From Clostridiales bacterium CCNA10 (GTDB lineage Bacteria > Bacillota > Clostridia > Oscillospirales > Oscillospiraceae), in the NCBI GenBank assembly GCA_003573975.1, contig AP018533.1, positions 1,426,001 to 1,490,000 of the forward strand: a DNA stretch of 64,000 nucleotides. The letters are read 5' to 3'. Shown one piece after another: positions 7,625 through 15,343 of this stretch. The position numbers were made by a program, and so were the translations under genes. The notes under the pieces are model-generated. The model was not told the origin of the DNA and made no database searches. It saw nothing but the letters and a program-made list of their open reading frames with translations. The first letter of the stretch is position 1, and each line of letters starts with the position of its first letter.

Positions 7625-9622
7625 ATGAGAAAGGTACAATTTACAGAGACGGTACTGCGTGACGCAAATCAGTCGCTGATCGCCACGCGGCTCCCCTATG
7701 ACAAGTTCGAGCCCATCCTGGAGACGATGGACCAGGCTGGCTTCTACTCCGCCGAGGTGTGGGGCGGCGCCACCTTTGACGTCTGCCTGCGCTACCTGCG
7801 GGAGGACCCTTGGGACCGGCTGCGCAAGATCCGCGCCAAGATGCCCAACACCAAGCTCCAGATGCTCCTGCGCGGCCAGAACATCCTGGGCTATAAGCAC
7901 TACCCCGACGATGTGGTCCGCAAATTCGTGGAGTACTCTGTGAAGAACGGCATCGACATCATCCGCATCTTTGACGCGCTGAACGATGTGCGCAATCTGG
8001 AGGTTGCCATTGATGAGACCGTGAAGCAGGGCGCTCACGCCTCCGGTACCATCTGCTTCACCACCAGCCCGGTCCACACCCTGGAGAAGAACGTCCAGAT
8101 GGTGAAGGACCTGAAGAAGATGGGTGTCTCCTCCATCTGCATCAAGGACATGGCCGGCATCATGGGGCCCAAGGACGCCTATGACCTGGTCTCCGCCATC
8201 AAGGACGCGGTGCCCGAGCTGCCCCTGGTCATCCACACCCACTGCACCACCGGCCTGGCCTTTATGACCTGCCTGAAGTCGGTGGAGGCCGGCGCCGATG
8301 TGCTGGATACCGCCATCTCCCCCATGTCCGGCGGCACCGCCCAGCCCGCCACCGAGACCCTGGCCTATGCTCTGCGCCAGCTCGGCTATCAGGTGGACCT
8401 GGACGACAAGGCCCTGATCAAGATGGCCGACTTCTTTAAGGGGGTCCGTGCCGACTTCCTGAAGGATGGCACTCTGGATCCCATCTCCATGGCCACCGAC
8501 ACCCAGTGCCTGAACTATCAGATCCCCGGCGGAATGCTGTCCAACCTGATCTCCCAGCTGAAGATGATGAACGCTATGGACAAGCTGGACGAGGCCCTGG
8601 CCGAGACCCCCAAGGTCCGCGCCGACCTGGGCTATCCTCCTCTGGTCACCCCCACCAGCCAGATGGTGGGCTCTCAGGCTGTGCAGAACGTGCTGGCCGG
8701 CGAGCGCTACAAGGTGGTGGGCAAGGAGATCAAGGCCTATTGCCGCGGCGAGTACGGCCGCACTCCCGCCCCCATCGACGCGGAGATTCAGAAGAAGATC
8801 CTGGGCGACACCCCCCTGGTGAAGGGCCGCTTTGCCGACTCTCTGGAGCCTGAGTTTGAGAAGACCAAGAAGGAGCTGGGCGATACCGCCAAGTGTGACG
8901 AGGATGTGCTGTCCTACATCGCCTTCCCCCAGGTGGCCACTGCGTTCTTCAAGGACCGTGAGGCTGGCTTCCCCAAGAAGGAGGAGCCTAAGAAGGCGGC
9001 TCCCGCCGCCCCCAAGGCCCCCAAGGCGGAGGATCTGCCCCCCATGCCCGCCTGGCAGGGCCATGTGTACTACACCAACACCCCCGCGGTGACTGGCTCC
9101 GGCTACACCACCCGCGCCATCCAGCCCTTCGCCGCCAGCTATCAGCCCCCCCATTTGATGATGGGCAACCGGGACAACTGCACCGGCACCTTCACCGTCA
9201 CCATCGACGGGAAGCCCTTCCAGGTGTCCGTGGAGAAGGCTGACGCCCCCGCTGCGGCTCCTGCCGCCGCCCCTGTGGCCGCACCGGCCGCTGCTCCCGC
9301 TGCCGCTCCGGCTCCCGCTGCCGCTCCCGCCCCCGCTGCGGCCCCGGCCGCTGCTGCCGCGCCCGCGGCTCCCACCCCCGCTGCGGCTCCCGCAGCTGTG
9401 GCTGCCGGTGAGACCCCGGTGAACAGCCCCATGCCCGGCAACATCTTCAAGGTGGAGTGCAAGCCCGGCCAGGCTGTGAAGGCCGGCGATGTGCTGATCG
9501 TGCTGGAGGCCATGAAGATGGAGATCGAGGTCTCCGCTCCCGTGGACGGCACTGTGAAGTCCGTGGCTGTCAATGTGGGCGCTACTGTGAACACTGACGA
9601 TCTGCTGGTGGTTCTGGGTTGA
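7625..9622 (+). CDS. Pyruvate carboxylase subunit B / oxaloacetate decarboxylase alpha subunit
   Basis: A 665-residue protein; the start at 7625 has GGAGG in front and gives the typical MRKVQFTETVLRDANQS. Residues about 1-270 form the HMGL-like TIM barrel (TVLRDANQS, HTHCTTGLA, DTAISPMSGGTAQPA metal/substrate motifs). Next comes the conserved PYC_OADA domain, then an Ala-Pro linker of about 60 residues, then a biotinyl domain with AMKME, the biotin attachment Lys being about residue 631. The family either moves CO2 from carboxybiotin to pyruvate (PycB) or decarboxylates oxaloacetate (OadA). No biotin carboxylase or OadB/OadG gene lies nearby, so the direction cannot be decided. It is transcribed alone between its own promoter and terminator. 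Confidence 0.85.
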   Translation: MRKVQFTETVLRDANQSLIATRLPYDKFEPILETMDQAGFYSAEVWGGATFDVCLRYLREDPWDRLRKIRAKMPNTKLQMLLRGQNILGYKHYPDDVVRKFVEYSVKNGIDIIRIFDALNDVRNLEVAIDETVKQGAHASGTICFTTSPVHTLEKNVQMVKDLKKMGVSSICIKDMAGIMGPKDAYDLVSAIKDAVPELPLVIHTHCTTGLAFMTCLKSVEAGADVLDTAISPMSGGTAQPATETLAYALRQLGYQVDLDDKALIKMADFFKGVRADFLKDGTLDPISMATDTQCLNYQIPGGMLSNLISQLKMMNAMDKLDEALAETPKVRADLGYPPLVTPTSQMVGSQAVQNVLAGERYKVVGKEIKAYCRGEYGRTPAPIDAEIQKKILGDTPLVKGRFADSLEPEFEKTKKELGDTAKCDEDVLSYIAFPQVATAFFKDREAGFPKKEEPKKAAPAAPKAPKAEDLPPMPAWQGHVYYTNTPAVTGSGYTTRAIQPFAASYQPPHLMMGNRDNCTGTFTVTIDGKPFQVSVEKADAPAAAPAAAPVAAPAAAPAAAPAPAAAPAPAAAPAAAAAPAAPTPAAAPAAVAAGETPVNSPMPGNIFKVECKPGQAVKAGDVLIVLEAMKMEIEVSAPVDGTVKSVAVNVGATVNTDDLLVVLG

Positions 9623-9655
9623 GCCTGACAGGCCGCCCACTGCTGTAACGCAAGT

Positions 9656-9693
9656 AGATCCGGCCCCTCGGAAAGAGGGGCCGGATCTTTTTT
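9656..9693 (+). terminator. Terminator after the carboxylase subunit gene
   Basis: A 14-bp GC-rich stem (9656-9669 with 9675-9688) ends in six T residues. It isolates the upstream gene from the sigma-factor operon. Confidence 0.9.
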
Positions 9694-9702
9694 GCGCTGA
9701 AC

Positions 9703-9733
9703 TGCAACCAAATGCCCGTTCCAGGTGTTATAT
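9703..9733 (+). promoter_or_regulatory. Possible ECF-type autoregulatory promoter
   Basis: TGCAACC (9703-9709) followed about 15 bp later by GTGTTATATA resembles the AAC-containing -35 and GTT-type -10 of ECF sigma promoters, and no good sigma-A promoter is visible. It sits 50 bp upstream of an ECF sigma gene, as expected for autoregulation. This is a motif resemblance only. Confidence 0.4.
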
Positions 9734-9783
9734 AGGGTGAGACGCATTTCAGAACAGAGATCATATAGAGAGGAGGATGCGGT

Positions 9784-10329
9784 GTGGAGGAATCGGAACT
9801 GCTGCGCCTGCTCCAGCGGGGCGACCCGGCGGGGCTGGAGGCACTGATCGTCCGCTATACCCCCTATGTCTCCGCGGTGGCGGCCCGGATCCTGCCCGGC
9901 TGTCCCCGGGAGTGGGAGGAGGTGGCGGCGGATGTGTTTTGGGCCGCGTGGCAGGAGCGGAAAAAGCTCCAGCCGGGCAGGCTGAAGGGCTGGCTGTCCG
10001 TGACCGCCCGAAACCGGGCGCTGAACCTTCTGCGGAGCAGGAGGGAGACTGTGCCCTTGGCGGAGGACATCCTCGTTTTGAGCGGGGACGGACCCCAGCA
10101 GGAGCTGGAGGCCCGGGAGGCGGCCGGTCTGGTGCGGACGGCGCTGTCCACATTGGAGCGGGAGGACCGGGAGCTGTTTGTCCGCCGGTATTACTACGGA
10201 CAGACGGTGGCCCGGGCGGCGGAGGAGATGGGGATGAACCTGTCTACCGCCAAAAGCAGGCTGCGGAGAGGCCGGGAACGGCTGAAGGAAGCATTGAGAA
10301 AGGCGGGATATGATGTTGAAGAAGCTTGA
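9784..10329 (+). CDS. RNA polymerase sigma factor, sigma-70 ECF family
   Basis: A 181-residue protein from a GTG with AGGAGG seven bases upstream. It has the two-domain ECF layout: sigma-2 (residues about 10-85, including VRYTPYVSAVAARIL and FWAAWQERKK for core binding and -10 recognition) and sigma-4 (about 120-175, with REDRELFVRRYYYGQTV and a helix-turn-helix ending in TAKSRLRRGRERL). It would direct polymerase to a small regulon. The next gene overlaps by 20 bp and looks like its membrane anti-sigma partner, so release in response to an envelope signal is likely. The signal is not deducible. Confidence 0.9.
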   Translation: MEESELLRLLQRGDPAGLEALIVRYTPYVSAVAARILPGCPREWEEVAADVFWAAWQERKKLQPGRLKGWLSVTARNRALNLLRSRRETVPLAEDILVLSGDGPQQELEAREAAGLVRTALSTLEREDRELFVRRYYYGQTVARAAEEMGMNLSTAKSRLRRGRERLKEALRKAGYDVEEA

Positions 10330-10939
10330 GATCGCCCACATGTTGGACGCCTATGAGGAGGAAGAATTTGTGCTGGAGGAGGAAAATCTGGTCGATCCCC
10401 AGCGGATCAGGGCTGCTGTGATGGGCCGGGTCCGCCGGGGGAGAACGCGCCGGGTCCTGCTGACGGCGGCGGTGCTGGCCGCCTGTCTGGGGCTGGTGGG
10501 CTGGACCTATGGGGAGCGGGTCATTCAACTGCTGAATGGAGGGCAAGTGACCATAGGAGCGGGTTATGGAACAGTCCAGATGTCTGATGGCTATGACGAA
10601 CAGGGCAATCCCGTGATTCTGTCTCTGGAGCAAGACCGTCTGTGGCTGGTGGCCCGCGGTCAGCGGCTGGATGTGACCGATCAGGTAGATGAAAAAACAC
10701 CCTATGTGGATACCTGGTGGGACGAGGAGGACACGCTCCACTATGTGATCGTAGGAGGGACCACAGAGGACTACGGCTGGTTTGAGGGCATCAAGCTGGC
10801 TGATGGCAGCGGCGGAGGCGCAGGTGTTCCGCACAGCCGTACAGACCTTCCGCCGGATGCAGAGGACCCAGAGTGGCTCATCCAGGGCCGTCAGCAGCTC
10901 CAGGCCCTCTGGGCAGAACAGAGCGCGCAGAGAGGATAG
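10310..10939 (+). CDS. Putative membrane anti-sigma factor
   Basis: A 209-residue protein starting inside the sigma gene, so its translation is coupled to it. The N-terminal 45 residues are acidic and helical (EEEEFVLEEENLVDP). A basic stretch (RVRRGRTRR) and one membrane span (about residues 49-65) follow, and the remaining 140 residues would be outside. This cytoplasmic-anchor-sensor layout and the gene order are standard for ECF anti-sigma factors. No ZAS zinc motif (HxxxCxxC) is present. No close family is recognised, so the call rests on topology and context. Confidence 0.65.
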   Translation: MMLKKLEIAHMLDAYEEEEFVLEEENLVDPQRIRAAVMGRVRRGRTRRVLLTAAVLAACLGLVGWTYGERVIQLLNGGQVTIGAGYGTVQMSDGYDEQGNPVILSLEQDRLWLVARGQRLDVTDQVDEKTPYVDTWWDEEDTLHYVIVGGTTEDYGWFEGIKLADGSGGGAGVPHSRTDLPPDAEDPEWLIQGRQQLQALWAEQSAQRG

Positions 10940-10948
10940 GGATGTGCC

Positions 10949-10977
10949 TTGCCGTTCCGCGAAAACTCTGGTAAAAT
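10949..10977 (+). promoter_or_regulatory. Promoter of the YgjP-like metallopeptidase gene
   Basis: TTGCCG (10949-10954), 17-bp spacer, TAAAAT (10972-10977), 29 bp before the ATG. This suggests the peptidase gene is expressed independently of the sigma operon. Confidence 0.65.
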
Positions 10978-11006
10978 ACCAGAGATACGGAACAGGAGGC
11001 GAGCGC

Positions 11007-11567
11007 ATGGAGCAGTACCGCGTGGTGGACACGCCGCAGGGTCCACAGACCTACCTGCTGGTCAAAAAGCGGGTGAAAAATCTGAATCTCCGGCTGGACC
11101 GGCGGGGCCAGATCCTGCTCTCTGTGCCCTTCAGCTGTCCGGAGGAGCGGGCGGACGCCCTAATCCTGGAAAAGTGGGAATGGATCCGGCGGCACCTTCC
11201 ACAGGAGGAGGGGCCGGCCCTGCTGCCTGAGCCGGACCGGGCGGCCTGCGCCCGCCTGCTGGGGGAGGCGGTGGTCCGGGTCTATCCCCTGGTGGCCGGG
11301 AGCGGCGTGCCCCTGCCCCAGGTCAAGCTGCGGAACATGAGGAGCCAGTGGGGCAACTGCCATTACCAGCAGGGGTATATTACCCTGAACACCGCCTTGG
11401 CCCGCTGTCCAGAGCCCCTGCGGGACTATGTGGCCCTCCATGAGCTGGTCCACTTTCTCCACCATGACCATGGCTCCGGCTTCTACGCCGCTATGGACGC
11501 CCGGATGCCCGACTGGCGGGCGCGGCGGCAGAAGCTGAAGGGATACGCCCGGGCGATCGTGGAATAA
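11007..11567 (+). CDS. YgjP/DUF45-like zinc metallopeptidase
   Basis: A 186-residue protein; the start at 11007 follows AGGAGG by seven bases. The C-terminal half carries MRSQWGNCH and the zinc motif HELVH (residues about 148-152), then HHDHGSGFYAAMDARMPDW, a hallmark of the YgjP/WLM (DUF45) metallopeptidases. The N-terminal domain (VKNLNLRLDRRGQILLSVP) is the usual beta-rich domain. It is a cytoplasmic protein; the cellular substrate of this family is poorly known. It is flanked by its own promoter and a terminator. Confidence 0.85.
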   Translation: MEQYRVVDTPQGPQTYLLVKKRVKNLNLRLDRRGQILLSVPFSCPEERADALILEKWEWIRRHLPQEEGPALLPEPDRAACARLLGEAVVRVYPLVAGSGVPLPQVKLRNMRSQWGNCHYQQGYITLNTALARCPEPLRDYVALHELVHFLHHDHGSGFYAAMDARMPDWRARRQKLKGYARAIVE

Positions 11568-11581
11568 CGGGAATATGAGGG

Positions 11582-11622
11582 ACAGCCCGCTCTGTGACGG
11601 TGCAGAGCGGGCTGTTCGATTT
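11582..11622 (+). terminator. Terminator after the metallopeptidase gene
   Basis: A 13-bp perfect stem (11582-11594 with 11602-11614) with an 7-base loop is followed by an interrupted T-rich stretch (tcgatttctt). Confidence 0.75.
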
Positions 11623-11653
11623 CTTAATTTTATCGAAAAACAATAAAAATATA

Positions 11654-11682
11654 TTGACTTTCAGATTTTACAGTGGTAGCAT
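11654..11682 (+). promoter_or_regulatory. Promoter of the DUF2975/YozG operon
   Basis: TTGACT (11654-11659), 17-bp spacer, TAGCAT (11677-11682), in AT-rich DNA 27 bp before the DUF2975 start codon. Confidence 0.65.
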
Positions 11683-11708
11683 GAGGCTGACGAGAGGGGG
11701 AATTTTCC

Positions 11709-12314
11709 ATGAAAAGGATCCCAGTGATCCATCTGGCCCGGGTCCTTCGGGTGCTGATCCTGGCGGTGCTGGTTATGAACATCCTCTGCCTGCTGCTGGT
11801 GCCGGGCATCGTGGCCTATGTGTCCGACGGCGGTCCCGCCGCCCTGGCGCAGGCCGCCCAGGCGGAACTGCAAGCCTGGCTGAATGCCTGGCAGGGGCGG
11901 GAGGCGGAGACCCACTTCCCCATGCTGGCGGTCTTTCTGGCCGCCTGGCCCGCGGTGTGGACCCGGCTGGACACCGCACTGCTGACCCTGTTTTACTGGC
12001 TGTGCGGGGGCTGTACCGCAGTGATCCTGTGGCAGGCCAAGAGAGTGCTGGATACCATTTTGACCCAGACACCTTTCCTGCGGGCCAACGCCGGGGCGCT
12101 GAAGCGAGCGGCGGTGTGCTGCTGGGTGATCTCCGGTGCGGCTCTGGTGCGGCTGGTGCTGTGGCTGTGGAGCGAGGGAAACGTGAGGCCTCTGTTTACC
12201 TATACCGCGCTGTTTATCCCGGCCTTTTTCATGGGCGGCCTGCTGTTCCTGGTCATGTCCGCCCTGTTCCGGCAGGCGGCGGAGCTGAAAGAGGATCAGG
12301 ACCTGACCATTTGA
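11709..12314 (+). CDS. DUF2975-family membrane protein
   Basis: A 201-residue integral membrane protein with four hydrophobic spans (about residues 13-35, 75-100, 132-150 and 160-185). The central ILWQAKRVLDTILTQTPFLRANAGALKR segment, split here as a cytoplasmic loop, is the signature of DUF2975. These proteins are typically followed by a small YozG-type HTH regulator, as here 16 bp downstream. The pair is often viewed as a membrane sensor with its transcription factor, but no mechanism is established. It heads a run of small membrane protein genes reaching to 15.7 kb. Confidence 0.75.
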   Translation: MKRIPVIHLARVLRVLILAVLVMNILCLLLVPGIVAYVSDGGPAALAQAAQAELQAWLNAWQGREAETHFPMLAVFLAAWPAVWTRLDTALLTLFYWLCGGCTAVILWQAKRVLDTILTQTPFLRANAGALKRAAVCCWVISGAALVRLVLWLWSEGNVRPLFTYTALFIPAFFMGGLLFLVMSALFRQAAELKEDQDLTI

Positions 12315-12330
12315 GAGAGCGGGGGAGAGC

Positions 12331-12543
12331 ATGGGGATCGTGGTGAACCTGGATGTGATGATGGCCAAAAGGAAAATGTCCCTGGGCGAGCTGGCCCAGC
12401 GGGTGGACATCACCATGGCAAATCTGTCCATTTTGAAAAACAACAAGGCCCGGGCAGTGCGGTTTTCCACCCTGGAGGCCATCTGTAAGGCGCTGGACTG
12501 TCAGCCGGGGGATATTCTGGAGTATGTACCGGAGGAGGAATGA
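12331..12543 (+). CDS. YozG-like XRE-family transcriptional regulator
   Basis: A 70-residue one-domain protein made of a Cro/C1-type helix-turn-helix: MSLGELAQRVDITMANLSIL, then the recognition-helix flank and FSTLEAICKALDCQPGDIL. It matches the short YozG-type regulators that accompany DUF2975 proteins. It probably binds DNA as a dimer near the operon promoter and may answer to its membrane partner. It sits between the two membrane protein genes with 16-bp and 3-bp gaps, so it is part of the same transcript. Confidence 0.85.
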   Translation: MGIVVNLDVMMAKRKMSLGELAQRVDITMANLSILKNNKARAVRFSTLEAICKALDCQPGDILEYVPEEE

Positions 12544-12546
12544 GCG

Positions 12547-13116
12547 ATGGGCGGTGCGCTGTGGTGGCTGCTGGCGGCGGCGGTGTCTGGCTCCTGGCTG
12601 ATGCTGCTGGCTCTGGTGCTGTCCCTGGCGGCGTGGGCGGTGTTCCCCGCGGCGGTCTGCGGGGGCTGGGTTTCCCAGAGCCGGGACAGGAAGAAAAAAA
12701 CCCTGGTGCGGCTGGGGCTGGCGGTCCTGCTGCTGCTGATCCTCCGGTTTGGCGGTCAGCTTCTGCTGGGGCTGGCGGGGTTGAGCTGGCGGCGCTGGGT
12801 CAAGTCGGCGCTGGATCTGGGCCTGCTGGGGGCGGCGTCCGTCCTGGCGGCCAAAACCGCTGGGAGGCTGATCGACGACCCGGCCCGCCGGGACTGGCAG
12901 AGGTGGTGCTCGGCCCTGTGGGCCGGACTGATCATCTTCAGCGCGGTGGGCTTGGCGGGGATGAAGCTGCTGTGGACCGATCTGGGGGACCGCGTGACCC
13001 AGTGGGAGGGACAGAAGGCGGTGGCAGAATATGTGGGGGTATTCCATGAGAAGGTGTACCCGTACAGAAACCTGCTGGTCCGGGGGAACGAAGTGATCTA
13101 TGAGTGGTGGGACTGA
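12547..13116 (+). CDS. Uncharacterised multi-span membrane protein, paralogue A
   Basis: A 189-residue protein with four hydrophobic spans and a hydrophilic C-terminal tail of about 45 residues. It is not recognised. It shares the block GLSWRRWV after the second span, spacing of the later spans, and the tail pattern (ERV or DRV..GQ..V.EY/D) with the protein encoded at 13524-14117, so the two are diverged paralogues. They flank a lipoprotein gene. The start ATG lies 3 bp after the YozG-like gene. The context suggests an envelope function, but none can be named. Confidence 0.65.
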   Translation: MGGALWWLLAAAVSGSWLMLLALVLSLAAWAVFPAAVCGGWVSQSRDRKKKTLVRLGLAVLLLLILRFGGQLLLGLAGLSWRRWVKSALDLGLLGAASVLAAKTAGRLIDDPARRDWQRWCSALWAGLIIFSAVGLAGMKLLWTDLGDRVTQWEGQKAVAEYVGVFHEKVYPYRNLLVRGNEVIYEWWD

Positions 13117-13145
13117 CCGCCGGAGCGGAAAGGAGTAAGAACGCT

Positions 13146-13520
13146 GTGGGCAAGAAATGGAACAGAAGGGCGATGACCCTGGGACTGGGAGCCGCGGCCG
13201 CTCTGCTGACCGGCTGCTTTGCATCGGACGGCCTGGTGACGGAGGAGGCCGACCTGGTGTTCCGGAATGACAGCGGGGCGGCGGTGAGCAGCGTCCAGCT
13301 CTCCGGAGCGTCAGAGTGCCAGGGGGCGTCTCTGGCGGACGGCAGCCCGCTGGAGCGGGGGGAGACCCTGGGCTTCTGGGTGGAGCATCCCGGTCCGGTG
13401 ACGGTAGAGGCCTTTGATCCGGAGGGGCGGTCCATCGGCTGGTGCCGTGGGACACTGGGAAAGGCCCAGGTGACTGTGACCCTGGAGGGGGGCCGTCTGG
13501 TCTGGACGGAGGCGAACTAG
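13146..13520 (+). CDS. Small lipoprotein, unknown function
   Basis: A 124-residue protein starting at a GTG with AGGAG 10 bases upstream; the longer in-frame start at 13104 overlaps the previous gene and lacks a ribosome site. The N-terminus is a lipoprotein signal: basic KKWNRR, a hydrophobic stretch, and lipobox LLTGC with Cys about residue 24. The mature part is an 85-residue beta-rich domain (DLVFRNDSGAAVSSVQL, ending GRLVWTEAN), which looks like a small immunoglobulin-like fold. It should be lipid-anchored outside the membrane. It lies between two paralogous membrane protein genes. Confidence 0.7.
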   Translation: MGKKWNRRAMTLGLGAAAALLTGCFASDGLVTEEADLVFRNDSGAAVSSVQLSGASECQGASLADGSPLERGETLGFWVEHPGPVTVEAFDPEGRSIGWCRGTLGKAQVTVTLEGGRLVWTEAN

Positions 13521-13523
13521 GCG

Positions 13524-14117
13524 ATGATGGAATGGATGTTCGTGGGCACCCTGGGCGGCCTGGGCGCTGTGGTGCTGATGGGGCTGGAGGCGCTGAACTG
13601 CCTGCTTACCTGCCGGGGAAAACGGAGAACCCGCTTGCTGTATGCCGCCGCGGGCCTGGGGATCGTGCTGCTGCTGTGGTGGGGCGGGGATGCTCTGCTG
13701 AGGTTGATAGGGCTGTCCTGGCGGAGATGGGTCCAGACCGCCTTCGGTGTGGCTGCCCTGGTCCTGGGGATGGCGGGCGCATTTCTGACGGTCCACTGCG
13801 GCGCGGAAAGGCGGGCGGGCCGCCTGTGGCATGAGGCGGCGGTGGGGATCGCCCTGCTGATGCTGCTGGCCTGTTCGGTCACCATCGGCCCCTTTCTGCT
13901 GGCGTTCAGCCATACGCCGGAGCGGGTGCTGGAGGTGCAGGGGCAGACCCTGGTGGAGGAGGATGAGAGCTTTCTGGACCCGCACTATGTGTACTATATC
14001 AGGTTTGGTCCGCTCCTGCGGAGCAGAGAATCCGTCTGGAGCGGGGATACCCCTCTGGACCAAGGGGGGACGGGATATGAACAGCAGAATACTGCGGATC
14101 TGGAACAGCAGAAGTAA
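13524..14117 (+). CDS. Uncharacterised multi-span membrane protein, paralogue B
   Basis: A 197-residue protein with four hydrophobic spans and a hydrophilic tail. It shares GLSWRRWV and tail elements (PERVLEVQGQ, YVYYIRFGPLLRSRE) with the 12547-13116 product. Its start is 3 bp after the lipoprotein stop. The tail is about 20 residues longer than in paralogue A and ends in a Gln-rich stretch. The family is not recognised. It could be one half of a two-subunit membrane complex, but that is only suggested by the gene order. Confidence 0.65.
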   Translation: MMEWMFVGTLGGLGAVVLMGLEALNCLLTCRGKRRTRLLYAAAGLGIVLLLWWGGDALLRLIGLSWRRWVQTAFGVAALVLGMAGAFLTVHCGAERRAGRLWHEAAVGIALLMLLACSVTIGPFLLAFSHTPERVLEVQGQTLVEEDESFLDPHYVYYIRFGPLLRSRESVWSGDTPLDQGGTGYEQQNTADLEQQK

Positions 14118-14162
14118 CATGGACGGAAATGCAGGGACAAGCATGATATGGAGGAACATCGT

Positions 14163-14471
14163 ATGGGCTGGATGAATTTGGCCAGTATTCTGCTGGGCTT
14201 AGCGGGATGGGGACTTCCTGTTTGGGGGCTGAAGCGCTGGATGAGAGGACGCCGGAAAGAACTTGGACTTTGCTGCTGGGGGAGCGGACTGTGCTGCGGC
14301 GGAGCGCTGTGGTTTCAGCTCGGGTACAGTGCGCATCTTGCGGAGATCGGCGATTGGCCTGCCTGGATGGATACCGCCGACGCGGTGTCCGCCGTGTCCG
14401 GCTTCCTGTTGGTCACCACAGCACTGGTGAACGGGGCGGCAGTGCTGCTGTCCCGCCAGGAGGACGATTGA
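14163..14471 (+). CDS. Small conserved membrane protein
   Basis: A 102-residue protein with three hydrophobic spans. The ATG at 14163 is preferred because GGAGG (14150-14154) precedes it by eight bases; an upstream ATG at 14148 overlaps that site. The layout of an N-terminal span (LASILLGLAGWGLPVWGL), a middle span, then HLAEIGDWPAWMDTADAV and a last span resembles small membrane proteins common in Firmicutes with a conserved acidic W..MDT motif. No function is known. It follows paralogue B by 45 bp. Confidence 0.65.
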   Translation: MGWMNLASILLGLAGWGLPVWGLKRWMRGRRKELGLCCWGSGLCCGGALWFQLGYSAHLAEIGDWPAWMDTADAVSAVSGFLLVTTALVNGAAVLLSRQEDD

Positions 14472-14472
14472 A

Positions 14473-15327
14473 ATGAGAGGTGGACGGGAACACGCCTGGA
14501 AGCGTGCCGCCCTTCTGCTGGCCGCCGGGGCCGCGGCGGCGGGGGGCTGTGCCTGGGCGGTGCAGGGGAAGCTGACCACCGCCTGGTATGAGGTCCCCCT
14601 CCCCGCAGGGCTGGAGGGACTGGACGGAGTGAAAATCGCCCAGATCTCCGACGTACACAGCGCAGATCTGGAGAGGCCGCTGGGGGCGGCCCTGGCGGCG
14701 GCGGCCCCGGATCTGATTGTGATGACCGGAGATCTGGTCAACCGGGAGGACCGGGAACTGAGCCGGGCGCTGTCCCTGGCCCGGATGGCGGCGGAGACCG
14801 CCCCGGCCTTTTTTGCCCCGGGCAACCATGAGGGGGACAACCCCTGCTGGCCGGAGCTGCGGGACAGGCTGGAGGAGGCCGGCGTGCAGGTGCTGGAGGA
14901 CCGGGCGGTCCTGTGGAGCCTCCGGGGGGAGGGGGTCAACCTGATGGGCCTGTGGGATGTGACTCACGATCCTCTGGGATGGGCCCACGCCCAGGCGGCT
15001 CTGCCGGAGCGGGTCCGGGCACTGCGCCGGGAGGGGGCGCTGAATGTACTGCTGTCCCACCGGCCCAGCCTGCTGGAGGAATACGGGGCGGGCGGCGCTG
15101 ACGTGGTGTTCTGCGGACACGCCCACGGGGGACAGGTGCGCCTGCCGCTTGCAGGCCCGGTGTTCGCCCCGGACGAGGGCCTGTTTCCCAAACACACTGC
15201 CGGGGTGTACCAGGCGGGGGAGACCCGGATGGTGGTCAGCAGGGGGCTGGGCAACGGCACCCCCTATCCCCGGCTGTGGAACGGGCCGGAGCTGGTGGTC
15301 GTGACCATGAAACGCGCCGGAACATGA
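14473..15327 (+). CDS. Membrane-anchored metallophosphoesterase (YkuE/YaeI-like)
   Basis: A 284-residue protein with an N-terminal membrane anchor (about residues 11-30) and a calcineurin-like phosphoesterase domain. Metal-binding motifs are in order: SDVHS (residues about 59-63), GDLVN (about 86), GNHEG (about 117), LLSHRP (about 195) and GHAHGGQ (about 215). Related proteins such as YaeI hydrolyse UDP-2,3-diacylglucosamine in Gram-negatives; in Gram-positives the substrate is unknown. It starts 1 bp after the previous stop, so it is in the same operon as the small membrane proteins. Catalytic residues look complete. Confidence 0.85.
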   Translation: MRGGREHAWKRAALLLAAGAAAAGGCAWAVQGKLTTAWYEVPLPAGLEGLDGVKIAQISDVHSADLERPLGAALAAAAPDLIVMTGDLVNREDRELSRALSLARMAAETAPAFFAPGNHEGDNPCWPELRDRLEEAGVQVLEDRAVLWSLRGEGVNLMGLWDVTHDPLGWAHAQAALPERVRALRREGALNVLLSHRPSLLEEYGAGGADVVFCGHAHGGQVRLPLAGPVFAPDEGLFPKHTAGVYQAGETRMVVSRGLGNGTPYPRLWNGPELVVVTMKRAGT

Positions 15328-15343
15328 AGAAAGAAGGTGTATC

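Noticed and set aside
9250..9410. Repetitive Ala-Pro coding DNA, looking like tandem repeats
   Set aside because: It is the flexible linker of a biotin enzyme; units vary in length, so it is not a CRISPR or satellite array.
7544..9640. Long open frame on the minus strand opposite the carboxylase gene (698 codons)
   Set aside because: A shadow of the GC-rich sense gene: His/Gly-rich low-complexity product, no ribosome site, and the Ala-Pro linker of the real protein creates a long antisense frame.
12253..13455. 400-codon minus-strand frame over the membrane cassette
   Set aside because: Proline/arginine-rich shadow spanning three well-supported plus-strand genes.
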